In this document: positions 8,344 to 16,304 of the stretch, one piece after another | Layout of the letters: each line of letters starts with the position of its first letter | Numbering within the stretch: position 1 is the stretch's first letter | NCBI GenBank assembly: GCA_947474365.1 | Contig: CANJIU010000081.1 | Coordinates: 1-46,696, forward strand | Direction: 5' to 3' | Length of the DNA: 46,696 bases | DNA from: Opitutia bacterium | Lineage (GTDB): Bacteria > Verrucomicrobiota > Verrucomicrobiia > Opitutales > Opitutaceae | Made by a program: the position numbers and the translations under genes | The notes under the pieces: generated by a model | Told to the model about the DNA's origin: nothing | The model's input: the letters and a program-made list of their open reading frames with translations, nothing else | The model's database searches: none

Positions 8344-8915
8344 CCGCCGGCATCGACGTGCCGCCAGCCAGGGTCTTCTCGCTGTGCAGCGAATATCGCT
8401 CCTTCGCGTGCCAGCGCTTCGATCGCGCGGCCGGCCGTCGGCACTTCTTCGTCTCGGCCATGACGCTACTGCAGCGCGACGACGGTTCGGACGGCAGCTA
8501 TCTCGAGCTGGCGGACTTCGTGCAGACGTGCGGGAGCGCGGGCTACATCGCGTCGGACCTGCGACAACTTTGGACGCGCGTCTTGTTCAACATTCTTGTC
8601 GGGAATACCGACGACCACATGCGCAACCACGGTTTCATCTACTCGCCCGGCGGATGGCGGCTCGCGCCTGCCTACGAAGTGAACGTGAATCCCGGCGGCA
8701 CCCAGCACGCGCTCGCGATCGACGAGCGCGACCATACGGGCGATGTTCAGTTGGCGCTGGACACGTCCGGCCTCTACGGCCTCAAGGCCGAGGCGGTGAA
8801 CGCGGTCCCGGCCCGTGTGCGATCGGTGATCGGCACATGGCGCGCGAAGGGCCGGCAGCTGAAACTTAGCCGAAGCGACCTCGCGTTCGTCGAGCCGGTC
8901 TTGGACGTTTCCTGA
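8331..8915 (+). pseudogene. hipA C-terminal fragment (truncated kinase)
   Basis: From about 8331 the frame reads AGIDVPPARVF, QRFDRAAG, MTLLQRDDG, then VLFNILVGNTDDHMRNHGF and WRLAPAYEVNV. These are the C-lobe motifs of HipA-family kinases: the catalytic Asp in N-T-D-D-H-x-x-N, and the metal-binding position of L-A-P-A-Y-E/D, here Glu in place of the usual Asp. The N-terminal half is missing and is replaced by the opposite-strand relic at 7632-8343. The changed metal residue and the truncation both argue that it is dead. It is too different from the intact HipA at 9553 to be a recent duplicate. Confidence 0.65.
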
Positions 8916-9235
8916 CCGCGTGGTCTCCTCTGAGAATTCAGGCGCGGGGTGCGGGGTAAGAATGCGCTAAATGGACCGTTCCCAGTGGCCGCGAGTGCGG
9001 GGGTTACACAGCCGACGAGATAACCATTTTCGGTGCAAATGACGTCACCTCAATATTGGCCGCCGGGAGTTAGATAACGTGCTTAACTTTGCATTTTATG
9101 ACCTATTAAATAAATTAAGTGCAATTTAATGCACTTTAGCAGTGAGCCCTAGTTACATTGACGAAACATGTTTAATGCGTATCTTTAAGCAGATTAACGC
9201 TAAAAACCCAATCAATCGGTAAAACTACGCATTTT
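8916..9235 (+). promoter_or_regulatory. AT-rich control region of hipBA with palindrome and direct repeat
   Basis: This 320-bp gap is far richer in A and T than its surroundings and probably contains the hipBA promoter. It holds a perfect dyad, AAGTGCA at 9117-9123 and TGCACTT at 9130-9136, suitable as a HipB operator. The stretch GCATTTTATGACCTAT at 9091-9106 recurs with one inserted G as GCATTTTATGGACCTAT at 9229-9245, overlapping the hipB start codon. HipB-type antitoxins usually repress their own operon through palindromes of this sort. Confidence 0.5.
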
Positions 9236-9556
9236 ATGGACCTATCTTACAAGACTCCCGAGGAATTGCAGACGGTGATGGGCGAGCGACTGCGGTCGCT
9301 TCGTCTGAGTCGCAATCTGGCCCAGCGCGAATTGGCCAATAAGGCCGGCTTGTCGCTGCGGGCTCTTCATAATCTTGAGGCGGGTGCGGGTTCGACCATC
9401 GAAAGCTTGGTGCGGGTCCTGAAAGCGTTAAACATCGCGAACGCCATCGAGCTGCTGGCGCCGCAACCCCAGGTCAGTCCACTGATGCTGCTCAAGCAGG
9501 GACACCAGCCTCGCCGGGCTGGGCGGGTGCGCGCCCGCAAGGGAGGCGAAGCATGA
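9236..9556 (+). CDS. hipB: HipB-type XRE antitoxin
   Basis: A 106-aa protein with an XRE/Cro-type helix-turn-helix at about residues 15-70 (MGERLRSLRLSRNLAQREL, then AGLSLRALHNLEAG). The C-terminal 30 residues are basic and probably flexible. It stands directly before hipA, overlapping it by four bases (ATGA), the standard antitoxin-first order. Expected role: neutralise the HipA kinase and repress the operon through the upstream palindrome. The hipB name reflects family and context, not tested function. Confidence 0.85.
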   Translation: MDLSYKTPEELQTVMGERLRSLRLSRNLAQRELANKAGLSLRALHNLEAGAGSTIESLVRVLKALNIANAIELLAPQPQVSPLMLLKQGHQPRRAGRVRARKGGEA

Positions 9557-10824
9557 CCTCTGTCATCGAAGTTCGGATATGGAACACGCTCGTCGGCGCC
9601 GTTGCCTCCGACCCCGCGCTAGGCTGCTACGCCTTTGAATACGATGCGGGCTGGCGTCGTCGCGGCATCGAACTGGCACCGCGGCTGATGCCGACCACCG
9701 CCGCGGAGTCGATCTTTGCCTTTCCGGCTCTCGGCGAATCATTCAAGCGTTTGCCGGGACTTCTGGCCGATGCTTTGCCGGATGACTTCGGCAACGGCCT
9801 GATCGATTCCTGGATGGCGACGCACGGCGTGGACAAAAACGAGGTCACCGCACTCGACCGGCTGGCATACATGGGCAAGCGCGGCTTGGGTGCGCTGGAA
9901 TTCCGTCCGAGCAAAGGGGCCACCAAAGAAAGTGCCCGGCCGCTCCAAATGAAATCCCTGGTGGAAACAGCCCGCAAGGTCGTGAAAGGGGATTTCGGCG
10001 AAGACACTCACGCGCAGGCGGCGCTCGCCAACATTATCAGGGTGGGCACATCCGCCGGCGGTGCTCGGGCGAAGGCGGTGATCGCCTGGCATCCCGTCAC
10101 GCACGAAATTCGCAGCGGCCAGTTCGATGTTGCGTCCGGATTCGAGCATTGGCTCCTCAAATTCGACGGAGTCGGCAAGGATCTGGAACTCGGGACCTCA
10201 GCCGATTACGGCCGAATTGAATACGCCTACTACCGCATGGCGACCGCCGCGGGCATCATCATGTCGCCGTGCCGCCTGCTGGTGGAAAACGGTCGCGCCC
10301 ACTTCATGACCCGCCGCTTCGACCGCGAAGGGAACACCAAGCATCACCTCCAGTCGCTCTGCGCGTTGTCCCATCTCGACTACAAGCAGCGCGCAACCCA
10401 CGCCTACGAACAGTGTTTCCTTCTCATCAGCGAACTGAGGCTCGGTGACGAAGCGCTGGCGCAGGCGTTCCGCCGGATGGCCTTCAACGTCATGGCGCGA
10501 AATTGCGATGACCATACCAAGAATTTCGCCTTCCGACTCAAGCAGGGCGGCCAGTGGGAACTGGCGCCGGCCTATGACGTCACCCATGCACACAACCCAA
10601 AGAGCGAATGGGTCAGTCAACATCTCATGAGCGTGAACGGTAAATTCGATGACATTAGCCGGGCGGATCTGCTCAATGTGGCAGACCGGTTCGGCGTCGG
10701 CCGAGCTGGGTCACTTCTGGCAGAGGTCAAGGCAGTAGTGGGAAATTGGTCGTCGTTCGCTGGCGACGCCGGCCTGGGCTCGACCATCACCGACAAAGTT
10801 GCGCGAGATTTTCGTGTGGTCTAG
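9553..10824 (+). CDS. hipA: HipA-family serine/threonine kinase toxin
   Basis: A full-length 423-aa HipA-type kinase. The N-subdomain covers about residues 5-120. The Gly-rich loop VGTSAGGARAKA at 164-175 corresponds to the loop bearing the autophosphorylated Ser in E. coli HipA, with S168 the candidate. A TRRFDR segment lies at 253-258. The catalytic motif RNCDDHTKNF at 316-325 has D319 and N324, and LAPAYDVT at 338-344 holds the metal-binding Asp (342). In characterised members the target is an aminoacyl-tRNA synthetase, whose phosphorylation arrests translation; the target here is unknown. All key residues are present, so it is likely active and is the only complete toxin pair of known type in the window. 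Confidence 0.9.
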   Translation: MTSVIEVRIWNTLVGAVASDPALGCYAFEYDAGWRRRGIELAPRLMPTTAAESIFAFPALGESFKRLPGLLADALPDDFGNGLIDSWMATHGVDKNEVTALDRLAYMGKRGLGALEFRPSKGATKESARPLQMKSLVETARKVVKGDFGEDTHAQAALANIIRVGTSAGGARAKAVIAWHPVTHEIRSGQFDVASGFEHWLLKFDGVGKDLELGTSADYGRIEYAYYRMATAAGIIMSPCRLLVENGRAHFMTRRFDREGNTKHHLQSLCALSHLDYKQRATHAYEQCFLLISELRLGDEALAQAFRRMAFNVMARNCDDHTKNFAFRLKQGGQWELAPAYDVTHAHNPKSEWVSQHLMSVNGKFDDISRADLLNVADRFGVGRAGSLLAEVKAVVGNWSSFAGDAGLGSTITDKVARDFRVV

Positions 10825-10921
10825 CATGAGATGCTAGTTCGCAATTCTAGTCGACGACAGACGTTGGATGTATCCAATAAATGGACGTTACAACGCCAAC
10901 CCATTTCAAATTAGGTTGCCA

Positions 10922-11196
10922 CAAGGTTGCAGGGCGTGAGCCGGTTTTCCCAGCAGCGCCCCGTCCACGCTTTCCTGCCCTTACACCGCCCACGAAGATT
11001 TCGTCTACTTCGACCTCGCCATTAAGCAGGTTTCGCCCTGGCAGCACCATGGCCCTCCTCATCCGGTGAAGCCATTCCCACGCTGTATGATAGCTACCAA
11101 AGCCCATCGCCCGCTGAAGACCGAGCGCATTCAGCCCGTTCTTTTGTTCGCAAATATGCCACGCAACTTCCAGCCACGTCTTCAGCGGATAGCAGT
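10922..11196 (-). pseudogene. IS1595/ISXO2-type transposase fragment
   Basis: The minus strand reads YPLKTWLEVAWHI, NGLNALGLQRAMGFGSYHTAW and GEVEVDEIFVGG, the middle of ISXO2-like transposases (the zinc-ribbon-following helix and first DDE Asp). Both the N-terminal zinc ribbon and the C-terminal half are missing. The left portion, from about 10922 to 10844, turns into unrelated or terminal sequence. It lies between hipA and the end of the 13705-11207 operon and may have trimmed sequence downstream of the latter. Confidence 0.65.
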
Positions 11197-11206
11197 GTAA
11201 TTGAGG

Positions 11207-11647
11207 CTAGGTTCGCAGCGTCGGGGGTGAAGCCTCGACTTCGACTTCCGTGGTGTCGGCTTCGATCCCCTGGGCGATTACGCGCTCGGTCACCTCCCCT
11301 AGGTAGGCCGTCAGGGTCTTGTTCAGTTCTTCGAACTCGGGCCACAGCGTTTCGTCCAGAAACCGCTTCGGCACCCGCGCCATGAGGGTCGTGTAACGTT
11401 GCCCGCGGTAGCGGTACGGCCGGAGCTGGTATCGGCGCAACAAGGCCGTGAGCAGCATATGCGACCACCGGTCGCGCAGATTGAACGTGTACTCGACGAG
11501 CGGATCGCGCTCCTCCTGTTCCCGAACCCGAGCCCGAATGCGGTCCCGCGCTTCGGCGGCCGCATTGCGTTCGCCCGGCGTCGCCGCACCTGCAAAGAGT
11601 GCTTCGATGCGTTGAAGCTTTTCGATGAGTTTTTCTTCTTCAGTCAT
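11207..11647 (-). CDS. conserved hypothetical protein with DUF2786-like start
   Basis: A 146-aa protein. The first 40 residues (EEEKLIEKLQRIEALFAGA, then TPGERNAAAEA) resemble the N-terminal helical hairpin of DUF2786-type proteins. The rest is basic and helical: RWSHMLLTALLRRYQLRPYRYR, then VPKRFLDETLWPEFEELN, and an acidic tail. I have seen this arrangement in plasmid- or island-borne proteins but know no function. It starts 40 bases after the 399-aa gene and is last in a three-gene minus-strand operon. The stop lies a few bases from the IS1595 relic. Confidence 0.7.
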   Translation of the reverse strand: MTEEEKLIEKLQRIEALFAGAATPGERNAAAEARDRIRARVREQEERDPLVEYTFNLRDRWSHMLLTALLRRYQLRPYRYRGQRYTTLMARVPKRFLDETLWPEFEELNKTLTAYLGEVTERVIAQGIEADTTEVEVEASPPTLRT

Positions 11648-11687
11648 GGTCTGCCTCGGTCTCCGGTGCCCTGGAAAAGGGGAACCC

Positions 11688-12887
11688 TCACCGCACCGTG
11701 TGGTCGGCCCCGCGATCCAATTCGCCTCGCGCGGCGTTCACGAGCACCGGCGCCACGAAGAGCCATTTCCTTAAGCTCTTGCCGGGGCCGTGGGCATAGC
11801 GGTGCCAATGGCCGCGCCGGAGGTGGACCGGCATCTGGCGGCCCGTGGGCGCCAAAGGATTACGGGCGGCGGCCTGCAGATCGCGGTTCACCACGAAATT
11901 AATGCGGGAGAAGCCCATGCTGCTCAGCCGGCCTTCGGCGCTTCGTTTGGCCTTGACCGACGCCTTGGGATCCGTCGCCTCGGTCACGAGGGCGGCGGGA
12001 GCATCCGCTTCAAACCGCTGCTCGGCGTCCTCCGGCCGCTGGCAAAGGTAGAAGATGCTGTTGATGACTAGCGGAAGGACCTCCTCGATCACCGGTGCCG
12101 TTTGGGCGTGCTGGCCGCGGAAATAAATCGGCGGAGCCGGTTGGCCGGTTTCATTCGGAGCCTCCGCCATGAGCCTAGCCATGTTCTCGCCCAAATTACG
12201 ATCCTGGCGCTCGGCGTCCTTGGCCATGAAAAGTGAGCCGTTGCTGAGGGCCATCGCCACCGTTTCGTCTTCTTTTGCCCCCATGAGGCAAGTGATCATC
12301 GGCGCAGCGCGTAACCGCAGATCCCGTTCGAGCCATGCCTCCGTGGTTTCGGTAACGGGCCGCGCCGTGATCCGAAGGGCGAACACTCTGCCCGGCATCA
12401 AGGGAGTTCCGGTCGCATCCAGGACGTACGCCCCGTCAACTGCATATTCCACGCGATCGAGAGTGAATCGGGGGTTCTCCTCGTGCGGAAACGCCATGTA
12501 GAATTCCTTGTGCGGGAGCAGGATTTCTCCCCAAGGAATGTCTGCCACGTCGGTCCGCCGCAAAGCGGCGGTGAGAGCCGGATCGAAGCTGAAGATCTGG
12601 CGGCTCCAGGCCCAATAGGCCGCGAAATACTGCAGTACATCCATCTCCTCCATCTGCTCCGTGAAAACCTTGTGGGCCTCGTCCGTTCCCAGCTTCAAGA
12701 CCGGCTCCCGAGTCTTGCGGTTGCAGGGAACAGGCAGGGTCTCCCGCCGGGCGAACAACCCTCCTTGCCGTTCGGATTCCCGGTTGCGCTTCCAAGCGCG
12801 CACGTACTCTCCCAGGCGGTCGTAGATCCGAAACATCCGCCGGGGATGGACGACGGATTCGAGGGGAGCGGGCGTAGATGCTTCCAT
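11688..12887 (-). CDS. uncharacterised protein, middle gene of the island operon
   Basis: I start this 399-aa protein at MEASTPAP (12887), only 8 bases after the stop of the preceding gene; the frame is open further upstream to 13202, but that overlaps the preceding gene and looks random. There is no signal peptide. The C-terminal segment VHLRRGHWHRYAHGPGKSLR followed by KWLFVAPVLVNA resembles an (H-x-R-R-G-H-W-R, then Y-G-P-G) tail that I have seen at the ends of several phage and island proteins of unknown role. The middle part has ATARPVTE-like beta segments and EEVLPLVINSIFYLCQ. Tight spacing suggests it works with the Cys-rich protein encoded just before it. Confidence 0.7.
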   Translation of the reverse strand: MEASTPAPLESVVHPRRMFRIYDRLGEYVRAWKRNRESERQGGLFARRETLPVPCNRKTREPVLKLGTDEAHKVFTEQMEEMDVLQYFAAYWAWSRQIFSFDPALTAALRRTDVADIPWGEILLPHKEFYMAFPHEENPRFTLDRVEYAVDGAYVLDATGTPLMPGRVFALRITARPVTETTEAWLERDLRLRAAPMITCLMGAKEDETVAMALSNGSLFMAKDAERQDRNLGENMARLMAEAPNETGQPAPPIYFRGQHAQTAPVIEEVLPLVINSIFYLCQRPEDAEQRFEADAPAALVTEATDPKASVKAKRSAEGRLSSMGFSRINFVVNRDLQAAARNPLAPTGRQMPVHLRRGHWHRYAHGPGKSLRKWLFVAPVLVNAARGELDRGADHTVR

Positions 12888-12895
12888 GCCGGGGG

Positions 12896-13705
12896 TCAAG
12901 AGGTTGAGCCTCGTCCGGCCAGGACCGTTTTCGCCGGGATGATGCGCTGACCGATCGCCCGTCGAAATAGCTTGCGCAGGCGCGCATGGCGTTGCCCCAA
13001 GCGAACGGACAACTTGGGCGTTGCTCGGCGCATCGCTCGCAGCAACTCGTCGGCCGAAGGGCTCCCTTCGCCCTTCGGATCCTCCCTCGTCACCTTGCCG
13101 GTGCGATAATCGTAGAGGCAGAACAGGCGTGGCCGCTCCTCCCGCTCGCCCGTCATCTTGTCCATCCGGAAAAATATCAGGACGACATCGGCGCAGGAGC
13201 ACTCCGGGTCCGCACAGTAATGGTCCCGCACGACCCAGTGGTCGGATCCAAGGCGAAAGTCGATTCCGACGTTGTAGGGAATGATCTCATTGTAGCCAAC
13301 CGGCGAGCGCGCCTTCTTCATCGCCTCCTTGGGAATCTCTACCTTGTCCCAATCGGTTCGGTCGGTGTAGTTCAGCTTGGCTGCGATGTACCGGTCCCTC
13401 AGTGTTTCCCAATCGCTGTCCTTGAACTGGGCCGTCAGCGTCTTGGCCAGCGGAGATGGAGCCGGAACCCATTTCAGGCCCTTCGGGTTGGAGATCCTGC
13501 GCTTGCGCAGGTCCAGATAGAGGCAGACGGCTACGGTGCTGTCTCTGGCTCCCTTGGGGAAAAGGCGCAGGCGGATCCCGTCGCATTGGCAGAACGGGTT
13601 GGGGCAGACGCTCGCCTCGACACGGTAGCGCCGGGCCACGGTTTCGCTGTGGCCAGTGTTGAGCGAACCAAAAGCATCGGGAGTGACGGGTAAAATCAAT
13701 TGCAC
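12896..13705 (-). CDS. protein with two C-x4-C-x-C metal-site-like motifs, function unknown
   Basis: A 269-aa protein that leads the three-gene operon. It carries two matching cysteine motifs in a C-x4-C-x-C-x2-(I/V)-x-L pattern: C34, C39, C41 (CPNPFCQCDGIRL) and C164, C169, C171 (CADPECSCADVVL). Each is followed by a beta strand, suggesting two copies of a small SEC-C-like or treble-clef-like zinc fold, each possibly completed by a distant ligand. The C-terminus is very basic (RLGQRHARLRKLFRRAIGQR), which fits nucleic acid contact. No signal peptide. The duplication and the basic tail are seen directly; zinc and nucleic acid binding are inferred. Confidence 0.7.
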   Translation of the reverse strand: MQLILPVTPDAFGSLNTGHSETVARRYRVEASVCPNPFCQCDGIRLRLFPKGARDSTVAVCLYLDLRKRRISNPKGLKWVPAPSPLAKTLTAQFKDSDWETLRDRYIAAKLNYTDRTDWDKVEIPKEAMKKARSPVGYNEIIPYNVGIDFRLGSDHWVVRDHYCADPECSCADVVLIFFRMDKMTGEREERPRLFCLYDYRTGKVTREDPKGEGSPSADELLRAMRRATPKLSVRLGQRHARLRKLFRRAIGQRIIPAKTVLAGRGSTS

Positions 13706-13794
13706 CGGAAGGGAGTATTAGGAAAGGCTCCCGCAAGAGGGCAATGTGGAAACCTTTGTCCGCGCGGAGGCGACCGCCGCATCGGTCAAAAAAC

Positions 13795-14223
13795 TCATGC
13801 GGCCTCTCGGTGATAGAATTTCAGTAGGCCGGCCAAGCCGCTCGCGGGTTTGGACCTTGCCGGATGAACTGCCGATCCAGTCGGCTGGGGCCGGGAATAG
13901 GATCAGGTTGTCCTTCCCCTGGTGGTTCCTCTCCTCGTGATAGTGCCGAGCATAGTTCGAGAGCACATGACGGAGCGACGACTTGCCGAATAGAATCAAA
14001 TTCCAGAGGCACTCGTCTTTGACGGATCGATTTCACCTTGTGCCAGATGAGCGTTCAAATTCGGACTTCGTGGGGGCAGCGCCAGGGGTTCGATCCCAGA
14101 GGAGCGCAAAATCTCGCAAAACGCTGCGCTAAACTTGGTGTCGCAATCGTGCAGCAGATAGCGACAGCCGTTCAACAAGCCCTCGCCGGCTATCGTCATG
14201 TTCCGAGCGCTTGAGGAAGACAT
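13795..14223 (-). pseudogene. rve-type integrase/transposase, C-terminal half, frameshifted
   Basis: The minus strand reads RYLLHDCDTKFSAAFCEIL and LPPRSPNLNAH, the second-Asp and third-acidic region of DDE integrase-core transposases, then after a frameshift near 14036 KDECLW, NYARHYHEERNHQGKDN (the usual conserved C-terminal block). A second shift near 13840 gives LLKFYHREAA and a stop at 13795. The N-terminal HTH half is absent. No terminal repeats were recognised. It lies directly upstream of the 269-aa gene. Confidence 0.65.
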
Positions 14224-14281
14224 TCACATCCCAGCCCCCATCGACCAGCTTTAGTTTCATGGGTCGGTCTCCGCATTCCGA

Positions 14282-14785
14282 TCACATTCGCACCTCGAGA
14301 TCGACGTAGTCGTTGGCGACGGCGATCGAATACTCCAGGACGATCTTGAAGTTGGGATCGGATTTTGGGCGTACGGAGAGATCGGCCAGCGGAACGTTCC
14401 CGGATTGCTTGCCGTGACGGACAGTCGCCTCGATCCCCCACCGGCCTTCCGCGGCGTCAAGACCGAGGACGTCCACGTTGATCCCCACCATGAATCTCCG
14501 CTCGTCTTCGTCCGAGCCGAAGAGGTCGTCTTCGTCCGAGCCGAAGAGGTCGCCGTCGTCGCCATCGTCGCGGACGGCTTTGAACGGGAAGCTGAGGCTT
14601 TCCATGAGCCACTTCCGCCAGTTCCGCCCGGCCCAGATCTTTTCTCTGACCTCATCGATCTCGAAATCGTCTGCGTCGCTCTGCCATTCGTCCGCGGGGA
14701 TGATCTCGATCTTGAAATCCTCATCGATTCCCGGTTGGCGTGGCTTTGCCTTGGCGGCTTCTTTCTTGGGTTTCTGTTTGCTCAT
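14282..14785 (-). CDS. acidic conserved protein with Asp-rich repeat, calcium-binding-like
   Basis: I start this 167-aa protein at MSKQKPKKEAAKAKPRQ (14785); an in-frame ATG at 14821 is possible. After a Lys-rich N-terminus come KIEIIPADEW, WRKWLMESLSFPFKA and an acidic tract containing a duplicated D-L-F-G-S-D-E-D. The C-terminal half (FMVGINVDVLGLDA, then GNVPLADLSV and a DYVDLEV end) resembles a group annotated as putative calcium-binding proteins in Planctomycetes and Verrucomicrobiota, where the same order of blocks is found. The calcium role is that annotation, not shown here. It is not tightly linked to its neighbours. Confidence 0.6.
   Translation of the reverse strand: MSKQKPKKEAAKAKPRQPGIDEDFKIEIIPADEWQSDADDFEIDEVREKIWAGRNWRKWLMESLSFPFKAVRDDGDDGDLFGSDEDDLFGSDEDERRFMVGINVDVLGLDAAEGRWGIEATVRHGKQSGNVPLADLSVRPKSDPNFKIVLEYSIAVANDYVDLEVRM
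14502..14549. repeat. 24-bp in-frame tandem duplication
   Basis: Two adjacent identical 24-bp units within the acidic tract of the 14282-14785 gene add eight residues (D-L-F-G-S-D-E-D). Identity at DNA level points to a recent slippage event. Confidence 0.8.
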
Positions 14786-14828
14786 TCGCAAGTCAGTCGC
14801 GGGGTTGGCGTAGCTGGTCAATCGCAGA

Positions 14829-14933
14829 CTATTCCTTTCGGAGCGCGATCAGCGGATTGATCCGCGCGGCCCTTTTTGCCGGCAGCCAGCAGGCAAAGAG
14901 TGAGGCGGCAATGAGGCGCGACAGCGCTCCCCG
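14829..14933 (-). pseudogene. C-terminal tail of a MacB/ADOP-type ABC permease
   Basis: The minus strand reads FACWLPAKRAARINPLIALR and then K-E-stop. This is the standard ending of FtsX/MacB-type permeases (L-P-A-R-R-A-A-R-x-D-P-x-x-A-L-R). Only about 33 codons remain, and the join to the IS21-like end at about 14937 is abrupt, suggesting a transposition or deletion removed the rest. Confidence 0.55.
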
Positions 14934-14936
14934 GAA

Positions 14937-15139
14937 TTGACCCACCCCTGCTCAGCTAAAATGACCCACCTGTTGGCGGCGTAGCGGCCAGTGTTGCCTT
15001 TCCAAGTAGTGGCAGTTGGGGCAGGGCAGCGGAGGACGCGGCGGCGGGTCGTGCTGGGCAGGAAAAATCCCCATCCTACCTTGTGGACCGGTGAGGGTCA
15101 TTCCGGTCAGATGGGGACCTCTTGACTTACCTTTTCAGT
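14937..15139. other. IS21-like end remnant and non-coding sequence
   Basis: TTGACCCACC at 14937-14946 and ATGACCCACC at 14961-14970 are two copies of the short repeat typical of IS21-family ends. They lie exactly where the permease tail is cut off. No istA or istB piece was recognised in the remaining 170 bases, which also lack a convincing gene. Confidence 0.4.
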
Positions 15140-15865
15140 TTAAGCGGGGAGTTTGGTTTTTTGCGATAACGCTCCAGGAGTGTTTCGCGTTTCGGCCGCG
15201 GTGGTAACCGAATGGAGCTTTCGTTCCATGATGCGGTCTCGGAGCTGCGCTTGATTTAGGCGGTTGCTCCAAAAACGTTCTCCTCGCCGATAGGTCGCCC
15301 CGAAGAGAAAGCCCCGGTCGAGCAATTTGCGGAGGCTGCGTTCAATTTGCCCGCGCGGGAAGAGTGGGCCGCAGGGTGTGGCCCCCGGTGGTGGCGGAGT
15401 CAGCCAGCCGGCTGCGCGGCATTGAATTCGCTCCCAGCCGAGTTTGACCATGGGTTTATCTCCGAGCGCGGAGAAAATTGCGGCAAGGACGCGCCAATCA
15501 CGTTCAGACAGGATCTCGTGATCGCGGACCTGAAAATGAAGGTCGAAGGTGCGGAATCGGACGAAAGCCGTTTTCCGCTGTAGGACGATTTGCCATTGAT
15601 CGATGAACCGCTGGGCCGTGGTGTGGGTCGCAATGAAGTGCTGAGGTGTGGCACCGGTGAACTTAATTATCGCGCGGGCCTCGTCGAAGGTGGCCTTGAG
15701 TTTGCTCGACGGCATTGACCGCCATAGGGGCTGCTTCGTGTGGAGATACCAGCAGACGCCGTACTGAAAGCTGAGATTTAGCAGCTCGGTGAACGGAAGG
15801 TTTTGGGCAAGTAGGCAGAGCGGAAACTGATAAAACCCGCCCTGAGAAAAGCCGGAGTCGCTCAT
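15140..15865 (-). CDS. element-encoded protein with winged-helix-like C-terminus
   Basis: A 241-aa protein, third in the operon headed by the HTH protein, with a 4-base ATGA overlap to the gene before it. The N-terminal half is mixed alpha/beta with aromatic-rich stretches (VCWYLHTKQPLWRSMP, QHFIATHTTAQRFIDQW). Around residues 125-205 ILSERDWRVLAAIFSAL and RGQIERSLRKLLDRGFLFG look like a winged helix of the type found in replication initiators and transcription regulators. Not recognised as a known family. Its place beside the integrase and HTH genes suggests a role in replication or control of the element, by inference only. Confidence 0.65.
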   Translation of the reverse strand: MSDSGFSQGGFYQFPLCLLAQNLPFTELLNLSFQYGVCWYLHTKQPLWRSMPSSKLKATFDEARAIIKFTGATPQHFIATHTTAQRFIDQWQIVLQRKTAFVRFRTFDLHFQVRDHEILSERDWRVLAAIFSALGDKPMVKLGWERIQCRAAGWLTPPPPGATPCGPLFPRGQIERSLRKLLDRGFLFGATYRRGERFWSNRLNQAQLRDRIMERKLHSVTTAAETRNTPGALSQKTKLPA

Positions 15866-16095
15866 GGCGCGTCTGGGCGGAGGCGAGCGCGCCGTTCGCG
15901 GAGCCGGCGATTCACGAGCCGGACGACGGCCGGCCAGAATTTGATGTCGATCCCGACGACGGCCGGGTTCACCCCGTCGAGGCCCGTTGGATCGATGACG
16001 TAGATCATTTCCGCCGTTGAATTGAAATTCACGCGAAGCGCAGGCTGATCCAGGAGGCCCTCGACTCCTGATGCGGCTTGGTTACGTGCGCTCAT
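15862..16095 (-). CDS. small element protein, function unknown
   Basis: A 77-aa protein joined by ATGA overlaps to both its neighbours. It reads NFNSTAEMIYVIDPTGLDGVNP followed by VGIDIKFWPAVVRLVNRRLRERRARL, so a short beta region precedes a basic helix. No motif was recognised. The double overlap is strong evidence that it is translated. Confidence 0.6.
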   Translation of the reverse strand: MSARNQAASGVEGLLDQPALRVNFNSTAEMIYVIDPTGLDGVNPAVVGIDIKFWPAVVRLVNRRLRERRARLRPDAP

Positions 16096-16304
16096 GAAAG
16101 CCTCCCCTCAAGCTTGGCGAGGGCGGCCTCGACCTGGGGCCACCGAAAGAGAACGCGGCGCCCGATTTTGATCCGGGGGATGATCCCGGCGGCAACGTGG
16201 TTGCGGATCGAGCGAGGGCAGAGGCCGGTGATGTATGCCAGTTCGAGCTCGTCGATGATGACGGGCGGATTTGTGCGGAGGTCGGGGGATAGGTTACGAG
16301 GCAT
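16092..16304 (-). CDS. AlpA/excisionase-like helix-turn-helix protein
   Basis: A 70-aa protein with a MerR-like winged helix-turn-helix: LAYITGLCPRSIRNHVAAGI then PRIKIGRRVLFRWPQVEAAL. This (G/S)-x-R-(V/L)-x-(F/W) wing is typical of AlpA/Xis and DUF-type element regulators. It heads a coupled three-gene operon and follows the dyad-rich control region. Its place one gene from the tyrosine recombinase suggests it acts as directionality factor or transcription regulator of the island. Confidence 0.8.
   Translation of the reverse strand: MPRNLSPDLRTNPPVIIDELELAYITGLCPRSIRNHVAAGIIPRIKIGRRVLFRWPQVEAALAKLEGRLS

Noticed and set aside
11688..13202. Long 504-codon form of the 399-aa protein
   Set aside because: The extra N-terminal 105 codons overlap the well-supported 269-aa gene and look random; the ATG at 12887 fits the operon spacing.
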